33,986 nucleotides of DNA from Pseudanabaena sp. CAN_BIN31 (GCA_026785865.1 JAJAZG010000324.1:1-33986), one strand, 5' to 3'. Positions 18,586-28,774 are shown, numbered from the stretch's first letter. A program made the numbers and translations. The notes: generated from the letters alone by a model not told the origin.

Positions 18586-18629
18586 GACTCTTTCCCGCCT
18601 TTGCGTAAGTAAGCTGTCTAAAACTAAAT

Positions 18630-19316
18630 CTAACTATAACCTGAAAAAATCTGGCTGCCAACCCGAATTATGGTCGCGCCTGCTTTGACCGCGATCGCAT
18701 AATCGGCTGACATCCCCATTGAAAGTTCTTGAATATTATGCCAACCACGCGATCGCAGTTGTACGGCTAGCTCACCGAGACGGCTAAAAACATCATAGGC
18801 TTGCGATTCATCTAAGCCAAGGGGCAGAATTGTCATTAGTCCGACAATATTAAGGTTCGCTAACTTTGCTAAATTCGGTAAATCCGCGATTAGCTCTGAT
18901 TCTGACCAGCCCGATTTGTTGGGATCATCAGCTAGTTTGACTTGCAATAAAAGTTGGGGGGATTTGCCAAGCTCAGATATGTGGCGATCGCATTGTTCGG
19001 CAAGACTAAGGCGATCGATCGAATGGATCCAGTCAAATTGGGCGATCGCTTGTTTGGCTTTATTACTCTGCAAACTGCCGATCATGTGCCAAGTGATATC
19101 GGTTAAAGCGGCTAATTCCGACTGTTTAAGTTTGGCATCTTGTACCCGCGATTCTGCAAAATCTCGCACACCCGCATTGTAAGCCGCACGAATTGCGGCG
19201 ATCGTCGTATATTTGCTGACAGCAACGAGTTTTACCTCTGGCGGGATTTGGTTACGGATTTTTTGGAGGCGATCGGCGATGATTGTAGCGATCGCATCAG
19301 GGTTAATTTCAGACAT
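18630..19316 (-). CDS. yggS: YggS/PipY family pyridoxal phosphate-binding protein
   Basis: VKLVAVSKYTTIAAIRAAYNAGVRDFAESRVQDAKLK, WHMIGSLQSNKAKQAI, IHSIDRLSLAEQ, LSMGMSADYAIAVKAGATIIRVGSQIFS. Confidence 0.93.
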   Translation of the reverse strand: MSEINPDAIATIIADRLQKIRNQIPPEVKLVAVSKYTTIAAIRAAYNAGVRDFAESRVQDAKLKQSELAALTDITWHMIGSLQSNKAKQAIAQFDWIHSIDRLSLAEQCDRHISELGKSPQLLLQVKLADDPNKSGWSESELIADLPNLAKLANLNIVGLMTILPLGLDESQAYDVFSRLGELAVQLRSRGWHNIQELSMGMSADYAIAVKAGATIIRVGSQIFSGYS

Positions 19317-19359
19317 GAAATATAATTGGCAAGTTTAATGTATAAATTTTACTGACTAA

Positions 19360-19375
19360 TATAACCTGAATATTT
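19360..19375. repeat. 16-bp direct repeat copy 1 (TATAACCTGAATATTT)
   Basis: Identical copy at 22753-22768. Confidence 0.85.
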
Positions 19376-19555
19376 TTGATTAGACTTCGTAGTAATAATC
19401 TTCTGCGATCATAGTCCTAGCGTTGAAATTTAAGGGATAGATTATATTTAATTGAGATACTTTATTTCGTTTTTTTGTTTTAAAAATCGATGTACTATGA
19501 TAAATTTATGTAAAGAAAAAGTAGACTTATTGATTTATTGGTAATCGGGAGCTTT

Positions 19556-21823
19556 ATGCAAACTTTCCAAATTGAGAAATCGGGAACGATACAAGTCAGT
19601 AGGGGTGAAAATCCACGAGATTTATACGAGCATCAAAACCAAGCTATTCAAGCGCTTGACAGGAAAAATTTAGCGCCATTTAAGGGGTTGTTAGTTTTGC
19701 CTACGGGTGGCGGTAAGACTTTAACCGCAGTTCATTGGATGCTTAAAAATTTTATCGACAAGGGGCAAAAAGTTCTATGGATTGCTCATCGTCACGAATT
19801 ACTCAATCAAGCTCTTGACACTGTAAAAAACAGTGCTTACCATTCAACAGTTCAGAATGTCAAAAAATTTAGGTATCGTATTATCTCTGGACATTCTAAA
19901 CACGATATTCCAGTCAATATCAAATCTACTGATGACATCATTATTGCGAGTAAAGATAGTCTGAACAGTGGCTTAATTTATCTGTTAGAAAATTGGGTTA
20001 ATCACGCGGAATCAATCCTATTGGTGATCGATGAAGCTCACCACGCATCTGCAAAGACATATCGCAAGTTAATCGAGAGCATTGAAAAAAACTTTACAGA
20101 TCGGAAAAAAAGTAAGAATTTTAAGATGCTGGGTTTAACCGCTACTCCTTTCCGAACTGAAGAAGGCGAGGCGGGACTTTTGAAAAAAGTGTTTCCAGAT
20201 GACATCATCTTTGCTGAACATTTAAGAACGCTGATCAATAGAGGTATTCTTGCTGAGCCAATCTTTGAGAGTTTAGAAACACAGCTAAATTTTTATCATG
20301 AACTGACCGACAGAGATATCAAATCAATTGAAGGATTCGATAAAATCCCAAAAGATGTAGCCGAAAAAATTGCGATGTCAAATGTTCGCAACAAACAGAT
20401 TGTCGATCATTACATCAACAATAGAGATAGATACAAACCTCTGCTAGTTTTTGCAATTGATGTAATTCACGCAATTACGCTAAACGAAGTTTTTAGGAGT
20501 AGAGGGGTTAAATCTGATTTTGTAGTCTCTAGTATTCAAAATGCTGGAACTGGTGCTACTGTTTCCCCTCAAGAGAATAGTAGAAAAATACAACAATTTA
20601 GGAATGGTGAACTTGAGGTATTGATTAATGTTGAAATGTTGACAGAGGGGACAGATTTACCAAATGTCCAAACAGTCTTCTTGACTCGCCCTACTACTTC
20701 AACGATTTTAATGACTCAAATGATCGGCAGGGCTTTGCGTGGGACTAGAGCGGGAGGCACGGACAAAGCTTATGTTGTAACTTTTATAGATGATTGGGAA
20801 AATAAGATAAATTGGGTAAACCCTGAAAAACTTCATATTGAAGAAGATGCCGAATTTATTGATCGAGACAAAGAGACAGCAAAGAAAATAGCTCGATTGA
20901 TCTCGATTGACAAAATCGAAGAATTCGCTCGAATTATGGATAGTTCGATAGATACAACTGAGCTAGAGAAATTAGATTTTCTCAAGCGTATTCCTATTGG
21001 CATTTATAGGTTTTCGATTCTTGAGCCTTATGAATCAGGGGAATCTGTCCCTCGAAATTATGACGTGCTTCTGTATGATGACACTGAAGAAGCTTATGAC
21101 AACTTTATCAACGATTTAGAGACTATATTCAAGCTGATTGATGCAGATGATCGAGAAGAATTATCAGAGGGTGAACTTGAATATTTATTGAATATTGTTA
21201 AGGACGTTTATTTCCCCAACAATCAATTTTTAATTGGTTATAGAGATGGTGATTTAACCAACATTCTTAGATTCTATGCTCAAAAGCAGATTAGACCAGA
21301 ATTTCTTGCATTTAGCGAAAAGAGAAAATGTAATTTAGCGATCGTTGCTAGACATATTTACGATAATTCGCTAGGTGGCAGAGCTAAAACCGATTATGTC
21401 GATTCACTTTGGGATAACGAAAGATCTTTCTGGCGTGTCCTTTTTGGCTCTAAATTATATTTCAAAAAGCAGCTACATATTGAAACCTGCAAGCTTGAGG
21501 GTGATTATGGCGACACAGTGTCAACTCCACCAGTATTAATTCCTGATGATGTGCCACTTACAGACCTCACCCTAAATGAAATTAAAGAAAGAGATCCTTT
21601 CGAGTATAGAAAAATCAAAGATGCTGTCTTTGCTAAATACTCGGCAGATGGTTTTATTTGGTGTGCTGTAAGTAAATTTAAAAGCCAAAGTCGTAATGAT
21701 TTTCAGATTGACCATATTCAACCCATGTCTCAGGGAGGTAAAACAGTGCTAAACAACCTTCAAGTTTTATCGCGCAAGGCTCATATAGAGAAAACAACAT
21801 TAGAGAATATGAATAATCACTAA
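19556..21823 (+). CDS. SF2 DEAD/DEAH helicase (type I/III restriction R-like) with C-terminal HNH nuclease domain
   Basis: LLVLPTGGGKTLTAVHWM (motif I), LVIDEAHHAS (II), GLTATPFRTEEGE (III), QMIGRALRG (VI); C-term DFQIDHIQPMSQGGKTVLNNLQVLSRKAHIEKT. ATG at 19556 preferred over TTG at 19538. Confidence 0.88.
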   Translation: MQTFQIEKSGTIQVSRGENPRDLYEHQNQAIQALDRKNLAPFKGLLVLPTGGGKTLTAVHWMLKNFIDKGQKVLWIAHRHELLNQALDTVKNSAYHSTVQNVKKFRYRIISGHSKHDIPVNIKSTDDIIIASKDSLNSGLIYLLENWVNHAESILLVIDEAHHASAKTYRKLIESIEKNFTDRKKSKNFKMLGLTATPFRTEEGEAGLLKKVFPDDIIFAEHLRTLINRGILAEPIFESLETQLNFYHELTDRDIKSIEGFDKIPKDVAEKIAMSNVRNKQIVDHYINNRDRYKPLLVFAIDVIHAITLNEVFRSRGVKSDFVVSSIQNAGTGATVSPQENSRKIQQFRNGELEVLINVEMLTEGTDLPNVQTVFLTRPTTSTILMTQMIGRALRGTRAGGTDKAYVVTFIDDWENKINWVNPEKLHIEEDAEFIDRDKETAKKIARLISIDKIEEFARIMDSSIDTTELEKLDFLKRIPIGIYRFSILEPYESGESVPRNYDVLLYDDTEEAYDNFINDLETIFKLIDADDREELSEGELEYLLNIVKDVYFPNNQFLIGYRDGDLTNILRFYAQKQIRPEFLAFSEKRKCNLAIVARHIYDNSLGGRAKTDYVDSLWDNERSFWRVLFGSKLYFKKQLHIETCKLEGDYGDTVSTPPVLIPDDVPLTDLTLNEIKERDPFEYRKIKDAVFAKYSADGFIWCAVSKFKSQSRNDFQIDHIQPMSQGGKTVLNNLQVLSRKAHIEKTTLENMNNH

Positions 21824-21845
21824 AGTGTAATTGAGGAAAATCAGC

Positions 21846-21950
21846 ATGACTCTTAAAGAATTGATCTATGCAGAAATTAGCAAGATTGAGGAAGACAACC
21901 TCGATGAGCTATACGAATTTGTCAAGCGATTTGCAAATTGGGAATATTAA
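21846..21950 (+). CDS. Small ORF, 34 aa, DUF2281/antitoxin-like or remnant
   Basis: Manual translation MTLKELIYAEISKIEEDNLDELYEFVKRFANWEY*. Confidence 0.4.
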   Translation: MTLKELIYAEISKIEEDNLDELYEFVKRFANWEY

Positions 21951-22084
21951 TTTATATATAGAAGTCCTGAGTCGGGAAAAGCTACTGAAAAATTCAGATG
22001 TATGTAACAGAATACTTAACTCAAGGTGAAGAGATAACGATCAATTGGGGCGATGAATAGTTTAAAACGTTAAGAGTAAATTTT

Positions 22085-22303
22085 ATGATAGGAAACACAA
22101 CAACTATGGAAACCCAAATGCTCAGAGATATTATTAAAGAAAGTATTCGCGAAGTTTTGAGAGAAGAGCGGCTATCTCTTTTTCTTGCATTAATCCCAGT
22201 TGTTAGCGATAAAGAAATTCGAGAAATCGAAGCAAAATTTGCTTCGCCGTTACAATATGCTCCTGAAGAATTTACCGATATGACCGACTGGATAAAAGCA
22301 TGA
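22085..22303 (+). CDS. Putative antitoxin partner of the downstream RelE/ParE-like toxin
   Basis: Small ORF overlapping the toxin start (ATGA); MLRDIIKESIREVLREERLSLFLALIPVVSDKEIREIEAKF. Confidence 0.7.
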   Translation: MIGNTTTMETQMLRDIIKESIREVLREERLSLFLALIPVVSDKEIREIEAKFASPLQYAPEEFTDMTDWIKA

Positions 22304-22578
22304 GGGTTAAACTTAGTAAAAATGCAATCAAATTCTTAAATTCTTTGTCATCAATAGACCAACAGCGAATAAGGGAAAAGCTGAAAATACTTTTAATCTC
22401 CATTGAAGAAAGTGGCTCAATCCCATTTCAAGAACTAGATATCAAAAATCTCAAGGGAGAATGGAAAGGCTATCAAAGAATGCGTGTAGGTAAAATGCGA
22501 GTTATCTTTTGTACAAGTGTTGAAGAGCTATTAATTTATGAGATTGACTTTAGAGGAGATATTTATAAGAAAAAATAA
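22300..22578 (+). CDS. RelE/ParE-superfamily toxin
   Basis: VKLSKNAIKFLNSLSSIDQQRIREKLK...LKGEWKGYQRMRVGKMRVIFCTSVEELLIYEIDFRGDIYKK. Confidence 0.87.
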   Translation: MRVKLSKNAIKFLNSLSSIDQQRIREKLKILLISIEESGSIPFQELDIKNLKGEWKGYQRMRVGKMRVIFCTSVEELLIYEIDFRGDIYKKK

Positions 22579-22752
22579 AATTATATAAATTGCCAAATTA
22601 AGTATGTCTAAAAGATTCAAACTCCAATTGATTTTGCGGCTAATATTGGGTTGTGTAGGAATGGATAAAAGAATATTGGCATGGTTTGAGATACTTTCGC
22701 GATCGCCATAAATGCGATCGCCATTTTTAGACTACAGATTTTGCTAAAATAC

Positions 22753-22768
22753 TATAACCTGAATATTT
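22753..22768. repeat. 16-bp direct repeat copy 2 (TATAACCTGAATATTT)
   Basis: Identical to 19360-19375. Confidence 0.85.
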
Positions 22769-22798
22769 CTTAATACCACTTTCTCCCTAAATTTCCCA

Positions 22799-25204
22799 AT
22801 GCGTATCTCTTTGACTTGGCTCCGTGAACTTGTAGACTGCGATCTCTCGCCCGAAGAGCTAGAAGAAAAACTGACGATGGCAGGCTTTGAGGTCGAGTCG
22901 ATTGAAGACCGCAGGACTTGGGCTGAGGGAGTTGTGGTTGGTCAGATCGTCACGGCTGAGCGTCATCCCAATGCTGATAAGTTACAGGTTTGTAAAGTCG
23001 ATATTGGCAAACCAGAACCATTACAAATTGTCTGTGGCGCAGCAAATGCTAGACAGGGCTTGTTTGTGCCTGTCGCCACGATTGGCACTTATTTACCGAC
23101 AATTGATTTGAAATTGCGTCCGACCAAGTTACGCGGCGAACATTCTGAGGGGATGATTTGTTCACTATCTGAGATTGGTTTGGCTAAAGAATCAAGCGGT
23201 ATTCATGAATTTCCTGAAGGCGTGACTGTTGGTAGTGATGTGCGTCCACTTTTGGGGCTAGATGACGCGATCCTTGATGTAACTTCGACGGCTAACCGTG
23301 CTGATGCTTTGAGCATGGTGGGGATCGCCCGTGAGGTGGCGGCTTTGCTAGGTAAAGAAGTGCGCTTGCCTCTAGCAACTACAGATTTTCAACCCCAAGC
23401 CGCTAATTGGGTGACGGTGGAAGATGCGAAATCTTGCCCTGCTTATATCGGCACATTAATTAAAGGCGTAAAGGTTGCGCCGTCTCCCGACTGGTTGAAG
23501 CGCCGCGTGGAAGCCGCAGGAATGCGATCAATCAATAATATTGTTGATATTACCAATTACATTTTGTTGGAATGGGGACAGCCGCTTCATGCTTTTGATG
23601 CGGACACTTTGGGCGTTGGGATTAATGTTCGGTTTGCTAATGCGGGTGAAAAAATTAAAACCCTTGATGGAGCCGATCGCACTCTTACCACTCAAAATTT
23701 ATTAATTACCGCCGCCGATAAACCGATCGCGATCGCTGGCGTAATGGGTGGAGCCGAAACCGAGGTTTCTGAAAACACTACAAATATTATTTTAGAAGCA
23801 GCGCTATTTACGCAGGTCACCACAAGGCGATCGGCACGCGCTCAAGGGCTTCGCACTGAAGCATCGGCACGTTATGAACGCGGTGTTAATCAAGCGGCGA
23901 TCGAATCAGCGACCGCGAAAGCTATCCAGATGATCGTAGAACTTGCTGGCGGTGAAGTCGTAGAGCAGAGCATCATTGATGCGCGGTCTAAGGAAGTTCG
24001 CGTGATTGATTTGCGCTTGGTTAAAGTTTGGCAAATCTTGGGTGAAGTTGATCGCGAAGAAGAAGACGCATTAGCTTTGCTTTCTGAAGCTGAAGTCGAA
24101 CAAACTCTCAAAGTCTTATCTTTTGAACTAGAGAAACAAGTGATCGAAGAAGGTAGTTATGCCACTTGGAAAGTAACCGTGCCGCCCTATCGATATGCCG
24201 ACATTGAGCGTGAAATCGACTTGGTAGAAGAAATTGCGCGGATCTATGGCTATGACAAATTTGTGGAAACCTTACCCGCTCGAACTGAGTTTGGTTTCCT
24301 TTCGGCAGATCAAGAAGGTGGTCGGATGATCCGCGCTGCTTTCCGCGCGGTGGGCTTAACTGAAGTCATGCATATGTCTCTATGCAGCCCCACTGATTCT
24401 AATCAGGTGAAAATCAATAATCCTGTAGCGATCGAATATGGAGCTTTGAGGATTGATTTGCTCACGAATTTGATTGAAGCTTGCGCTTTTAATATCAATC
24501 AAGGCAATGGGATTTTGAATGGGTTTGAGATTGGGCGAGTGTTCTGGCTCGATGAAGCTGGCAGTGATGAAACCGATCGCATTGCAGGAATTTTTGGCGG
24601 CGATCCGACAGTTGGCACATGGCAACATAATTCTAAACCAATGAATTTCTATGAAGCCAAAGGTTTGCTAGATTCCGTATTCCATAATCTTTGCGTCACC
24701 GTCGAATACCAACCTGATCAAAAAGATGCACGATTGCACTCTGGTCGCACTGCGTCATTATGGATTTCAGGTGAGCGCCTCGGCACATTTGGACAGCTAC
24801 ATCCACAACTACGCGCCGAAAAAGAACTTCCCGATGAGATTTATGCTTTTGAGCTAGATTTCTACACTTTGTTGGATGCGATGATGAAAAAGTCGATTCC
24901 CATTTTCAAACCTTTTTCAACATATCCAACTAGCGATCGCGATATTGCGTTTTTCGCGCCACTCAGATTCACGGTTGCCGAGATTCAGCGATCGCTTACC
25001 CATGTCGGCGGCGAGTTGCTAGATTCCGTCACCCTCTTCGATCAATACATTGGTCAAGGAGTGCCTGAAGGTTCGCGTAGTCTTGCTTTTAGGTTGGTAT
25101 ATCGAGCTAGCGATCGCACCTTGACTGATGCTGATATTAATCCCGTCCATCAAAAAGTGCGCGATGTACTCGAAGAGAAGTTCCAAGCAACATTGAGAAG
25201 CTAA
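22799..25204 (+). CDS. pheT: Phenylalanine--tRNA ligase beta subunit
   Basis: [84 protein letters not shown]. Confidence 0.97.
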   Translation: MRISLTWLRELVDCDLSPEELEEKLTMAGFEVESIEDRRTWAEGVVVGQIVTAERHPNADKLQVCKVDIGKPEPLQIVCGAANARQGLFVPVATIGTYLPTIDLKLRPTKLRGEHSEGMICSLSEIGLAKESSGIHEFPEGVTVGSDVRPLLGLDDAILDVTSTANRADALSMVGIAREVAALLGKEVRLPLATTDFQPQAANWVTVEDAKSCPAYIGTLIKGVKVAPSPDWLKRRVEAAGMRSINNIVDITNYILLEWGQPLHAFDADTLGVGINVRFANAGEKIKTLDGADRTLTTQNLLITAADKPIAIAGVMGGAETEVSENTTNIILEAALFTQVTTRRSARAQGLRTEASARYERGVNQAAIESATAKAIQMIVELAGGEVVEQSIIDARSKEVRVIDLRLVKVWQILGEVDREEEDALALLSEAEVEQTLKVLSFELEKQVIEEGSYATWKVTVPPYRYADIEREIDLVEEIARIYGYDKFVETLPARTEFGFLSADQEGGRMIRAAFRAVGLTEVMHMSLCSPTDSNQVKINNPVAIEYGALRIDLLTNLIEACAFNINQGNGILNGFEIGRVFWLDEAGSDETDRIAGIFGGDPTVGTWQHNSKPMNFYEAKGLLDSVFHNLCVTVEYQPDQKDARLHSGRTASLWISGERLGTFGQLHPQLRAEKELPDEIYAFELDFYTLLDAMMKKSIPIFKPFSTYPTSDRDIAFFAPLRFTVAEIQRSLTHVGGELLDSVTLFDQYIGQGVPEGSRSLAFRLVYRASDRTLTDADINPVHQKVRDVLEEKFQATLRS

Positions 25205-25210
25205 AAATCT

Positions 25211-25255
25211 CCAAAAAGCTGTGACATACGCGCAGCGTATGTCACAGCTTTTTGG
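25211..25255. terminator. Palindromic terminator hairpin, 21-bp perfect arms, 3-nt loop
   Basis: CCAAAAAGCTGTGACATACGC GCA GCGTATGTCACAGCTTTTTGG. Confidence 0.92.
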
Positions 25256-25260
25256 TTTAA

Positions 25261-25293
25261 AAAAATAGAGGCTGCAAAGCAGCCTCTATTTTT
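25261..25293. terminator. Terminator hairpin of the minus-strand ABC permease gene
   Basis: AAAAATAGAGGCTGC AAA GCAGCCTCTATTTTT. Confidence 0.88.
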
Positions 25294-25296
25294 GAT

Positions 25297-27027
25297 TCAG
25301 ACGATCAATTGATACTTGACTTGAGCCAATCGATAAAGTGGTCGCCACACTAAGCGATTAGTTGTCACAACTAACAATGACATCACAATCGTGGAAGCTA
25401 ATAAAAGCGAGAAATCACCAACATCTGAGGCTTGGGTAATTGTCGAACCTAGCCCTGTTGTGGTCAGCACCTTCCCTTGAAATTTAATATATTCTCCCGC
25501 AATACTGGCATTCCAAGCGCCACCAACCGCCGTAATAATTCCTGTCACTAAATAAGGGAAGATTCCGGGCAGTATGAGTGTCCGCCAACGCTCTAAGGGT
25601 GACAGCTTATAAACCCTTGCTGCTTCAAAAAGCTCAGAAGGAATCGCTTGCGCCCCTGCAATCACATTAAAAAGGATGTACCACATACTTCCCAATGTCA
25701 TCAAAATCACAGCGCCAATATCCAATCCTCCACCAATATTTGCTAAGCCTAATAATAGGATTGGAAATAAGGCTGTTGCAGGAACTGAAGCGGCGATCTG
25801 CACAATCGGTTGCAGAAATTGCGCTAATTTTGGATTGCGCCCAATCGTTACGCCAATTGGAACTGTAATTAGTAGAGAAATAATCAGGACAATAAATACC
25901 CGAATCGAAGTAAATAGCGCTCCTGTCATCACTTGTTGCCAAGAACTCAATGGCAGCTTGCTGAGCAGAAGTACAGCTTCTAAGGTTCCACCTAAAACCA
26001 GAAATCCCGCCCCTCCAAGCAGTATCCAGTTAACCCAATTCATCCATTTAGAAGCTCTATATTCACTAATTGGAGAACTTTGGGATTTGCTACTAAAGCC
26101 GCGATTAAAAGTTTCAGATATTGGCACAAATAAGCGATCGCCAATAATTCGCATCGTCGGCGATCGCCTAAAAAAGTCCAGCACCCGCGATTCTGGTACT
26201 TCAGTCGCTTCGACAGTCTCATGTTTAAACTTCTCCGCCCATGCAATCAGAGGTCGCCAAACAAAATAATCGATGATCGTAATAATCCCAATCAGAACGA
26301 TAATCCCCCACAAAATCGCGAAATTATCGCCTTTGTCCGCCGCCGCTTTCAGAAATGAACCTAGCCCTGGCAGTGTAAAGTTGCGATTAGAAAGCGTAAA
26401 GGATTCTGTTTGCATCAAAAAAAACCAGCCCCCAGCCACCGACATCACACTGTTCCAAACCAAGCCCACTACTCCCGATGGTAATTCTAGAGTCCAAAAG
26501 CGTTGCCATGCACTAAGCCGATAAACTTGACTTGCTTCAATCAGTTCTTGAGGAATACTGGTCAGGGACTGATAAAAACTGAAGGTCATATTCCAAGTCA
26601 TACCTGTGAAAATCAGCAAAATTGAAGCGATTTCAATCCCCAATCTTTGCCCTGGAAATAGTCCGACAAGTGCTAGCACAACCGCAGGCAAAAACGAAAG
26701 CACAGGAATTGATTGAAGTATGTCTAATAATGGAATAAGAACCTTTGACCATGTACTAGAACGATAAGCAACATAGGCATAGGAAAGGCTAAACACTAGT
26801 GACAGCGCATAGGCTGCTAGCATTCTCACAATTGTTTGCAATGCATAGGTCGGCAAAAAACTTAGTGAGAGATCAATTATATATTCGCTATTGTAAGTAC
26901 CTGTAAATTTACTAGCGGTCTGAACAATGATGAAAATCAAAGAAACGATCGCTAAAGGCAGTAAAACATCGCTAATGCTCCAGCGCGAGCGAAATTCTGA
27001 TTTGGGATCGATAGTTGGCTGATACAT
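25297..27027 (-). CDS. ABC transporter permease, two fused BPD_transp_1 domains (NitT/TauT type)
   Basis: 578-aa polytopic ORF with two EAA-loop regions (ELIEASQVYRLSAWQRFWTLELPS; ELFEAARVYKLSPLERWRTLILPG). ATG at 27027 is an alternative internal start. Confidence 0.88.
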   Translation of the reverse strand: MYQPTIDPKSEFRSRWSISDVLLPLAIVSLIFIIVQTASKFTGTYNSEYIIDLSLSFLPTYALQTIVRMLAAYALSLVFSLSYAYVAYRSSTWSKVLIPLLDILQSIPVLSFLPAVVLALVGLFPGQRLGIEIASILLIFTGMTWNMTFSFYQSLTSIPQELIEASQVYRLSAWQRFWTLELPSGVVGLVWNSVMSVAGGWFFLMQTESFTLSNRNFTLPGLGSFLKAAADKGDNFAILWGIIVLIGIITIIDYFVWRPLIAWAEKFKHETVEATEVPESRVLDFFRRSPTMRIIGDRLFVPISETFNRGFSSKSQSSPISEYRASKWMNWVNWILLGGAGFLVLGGTLEAVLLLSKLPLSSWQQVMTGALFTSIRVFIVLIISLLITVPIGVTIGRNPKLAQFLQPIVQIAASVPATALFPILLLGLANIGGGLDIGAVILMTLGSMWYILFNVIAGAQAIPSELFEAARVYKLSPLERWRTLILPGIFPYLVTGIITAVGGAWNASIAGEYIKFQGKVLTTTGLGSTITQASDVGDFSLLLASTIVMSLLVVTTNRLVWRPLYRLAQVKYQLIV

Positions 27028-27107
27028 AAGCAATTGGGACTAAAGAATGAATTAGGTGATTTACGGATATGGCAATTTTTAAATAGGTAAGAATCAACTT
27101 GAACAGG

Positions 27108-27127
27108 CAAGGGGCTTAAGCCCCTTG
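27108..27127. repeat. Perfect 20-bp palindrome between the ABC ATPase and permease genes
   Basis: CAAGGGGCTTAAGCCCCTTG. Confidence 0.85.
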
Positions 27128-27186
27128 TTAAGGCTATTGAAAAAAGTTTTTAAAAAGTTGTTTGATTTCAATGAGACAGCAAAGTG

Positions 27187-28539
27187 TTATTCAGACTCTT
27201 CAATTTCGGTGGAATCTTCGATATCTTCGATAAAGATTTCGCCTGAAGGTTCATCATAGCTATATAGTTCGGCATAACGCCCCCAGTCCATGGCGGTTCT
27301 GAGTTGACGTTGTGCTTCTTTGCTAGTGAAGTAGTTCTCTAAAATATCAAGAACTAGTTCTTCAGAAATGCGATGGTTGCGCTTGGCTTGCAAAAGCTGG
27401 CAAATCTGCTGGACTAGACGAATATGCGTTTGTAATAGATCACGAATAATCGCCTTGCGCTCATCAATATTCCGATTAATGAACTTCTCCCCGATCGCTG
27501 ATAGTTGGATATCACCTTCTGTGACTGCGACTAGCTCTAGCAGTTTACTAGCTTCCACAATTGGCAAGATGTCATCAACTTCTAATAAAAGTTCTTGAGC
27601 AATCCGATATAAATCCTTGTCTTGACGACCTTCGAGGAGTTCTAATAAACCTGCTACTGAACCAATTCGCACATGGGGTAAGGATTGATATTTTGGCTGA
27701 GATGGTGGCTTTGGGATTGATGTTGAAGTGGTGGTTGTCGGTTGAGGCATATCAGGCAAATCGGGATTAGTTAAAATCTTATAAACCTGATCGACTAGGG
27801 CTTGAAATTCAGGGCTTTTGCGATCGCGATAATGGGGTAGCTTGATCGCTAAATCTGCGCGAATTCGTCCAGGATTACGACCCAACACAATTACGCGATC
27901 GGCTAATGTCACCGCTTCTTCGATGCCATGAGTCACGATCAAAATCGATTTGGTGGGAATGCGTTTTTCTAACCAAAGGTCAAGCAATTCAAAACGTAAG
28001 TTTTCGGCTGTTAATACATCTAGCGCTGAAAATGGCTCATCCATGCACAAAAGTTCTGGCTCAACCGCCAAAGCCCTCGCAAAACCGACACGTTGGCGCA
28101 TTCCTCCCGATAGTTCTTTAGGATAAGCATTCTCAAATCCATCTAAGCCAATGACATCGATCATGCGTAGGGCTTTTTGGATACGGGTATCTTTTGCCTC
28201 ACCTTTCGCTTTTAATCCCAGTTCTACATTTTCTAAAACTGTGAGCCAAGGATAAAGCGCAAAGTTTTGAAAAACGATCGCTACCCCCGGATTTAACCCC
28301 ATCAATTGACGATTGTAATACAACACCTTGCCGCTAGAAGGTGGAATCAAACCTGCAATCATTCGCATTAGCGTTGATTTGCCAGAACCTGAAGGACCTA
28401 ACAAAGCAATAATTTCACCTACATGCAACTGGCAATTAATATTTTCAATAATCGAAATAGTCTGCCCATTTGGTTGTAAGTAAGACTTACCAAGACCTTC
28501 TAAAGCAATAAAGCTGGTTTTTGCGGCGTTTTGAACCAT
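27187..28539 (-). CDS. ABC transporter ATP-binding protein (nitrate/sulfonate type) with C-terminal AAA-associated domain; alternative start 28596
   Basis: LGPSGSGKSTLMRMIAGL, ELSGGMRQRVGFARALAVEPELLCMDEPFSALDVLT; C-term domain GRQDKDLYRIAQELLLEVDDILPIVEASKLLEL. Confidence 0.88.
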   Translation of the reverse strand: MVQNAAKTSFIALEGLGKSYLQPNGQTISIIENINCQLHVGEIIALLGPSGSGKSTLMRMIAGLIPPSSGKVLYYNRQLMGLNPGVAIVFQNFALYPWLTVLENVELGLKAKGEAKDTRIQKALRMIDVIGLDGFENAYPKELSGGMRQRVGFARALAVEPELLCMDEPFSALDVLTAENLRFELLDLWLEKRIPTKSILIVTHGIEEAVTLADRVIVLGRNPGRIRADLAIKLPHYRDRKSPEFQALVDQVYKILTNPDLPDMPQPTTTTSTSIPKPPSQPKYQSLPHVRIGSVAGLLELLEGRQDKDLYRIAQELLLEVDDILPIVEASKLLELVAVTEGDIQLSAIGEKFINRNIDERKAIIRDLLQTHIRLVQQICQLLQAKRNHRISEELVLDILENYFTSKEAQRQLRTAMDWGRYAELYSYDEPSGEIFIEDIEDSTEIEESE

Positions 28540-28725
28540 AATATTATCTGTGCAGATGTTTTGAGCTACATAGACAGGGATGTTTTCGTTACCCAATCCA
28601 ATACATTATCAGCTATGAGCGCTCAGAAATTGCGCGATCGCCCGACAACTACGTTGACATCAGATCGCGTAGGGGCAATTCGAGAATGGAGAAAATTAAA
28701 TCACAATTGATTAAGTAATAAAACC

Positions 28726-28766
28726 AAAAAGCTGTAGCGCAGGCTGCGCGTGCGCTACAGCTTTTT
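28726..28766. terminator. Palindromic terminator hairpin downstream of mutM
   Basis: AAAAAGCTGTAGCGCA GGCTGCGCG TGCGCTACAGCTTTTT. Confidence 0.88.
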
Positions 28767-28774
28767 TTACTTGA

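Noticed and set aside
21998-22060. 20-aa ORF MYVTEYLTQGEEITINWGDE
   Set aside because: Too short, no supporting signals.
22604-22711. 35-aa ORF MSKRFKLQLILRLILGCVGMDKRILAWFEILSRSP
   Set aside because: Ends in HIP1-derived sequence, no RBS or motif; probably non-coding.
25676-26269. 197-aa plus-strand ORF
   Set aside because: Antisense to the ABC permease with no protein-like motifs; shadow ORF.
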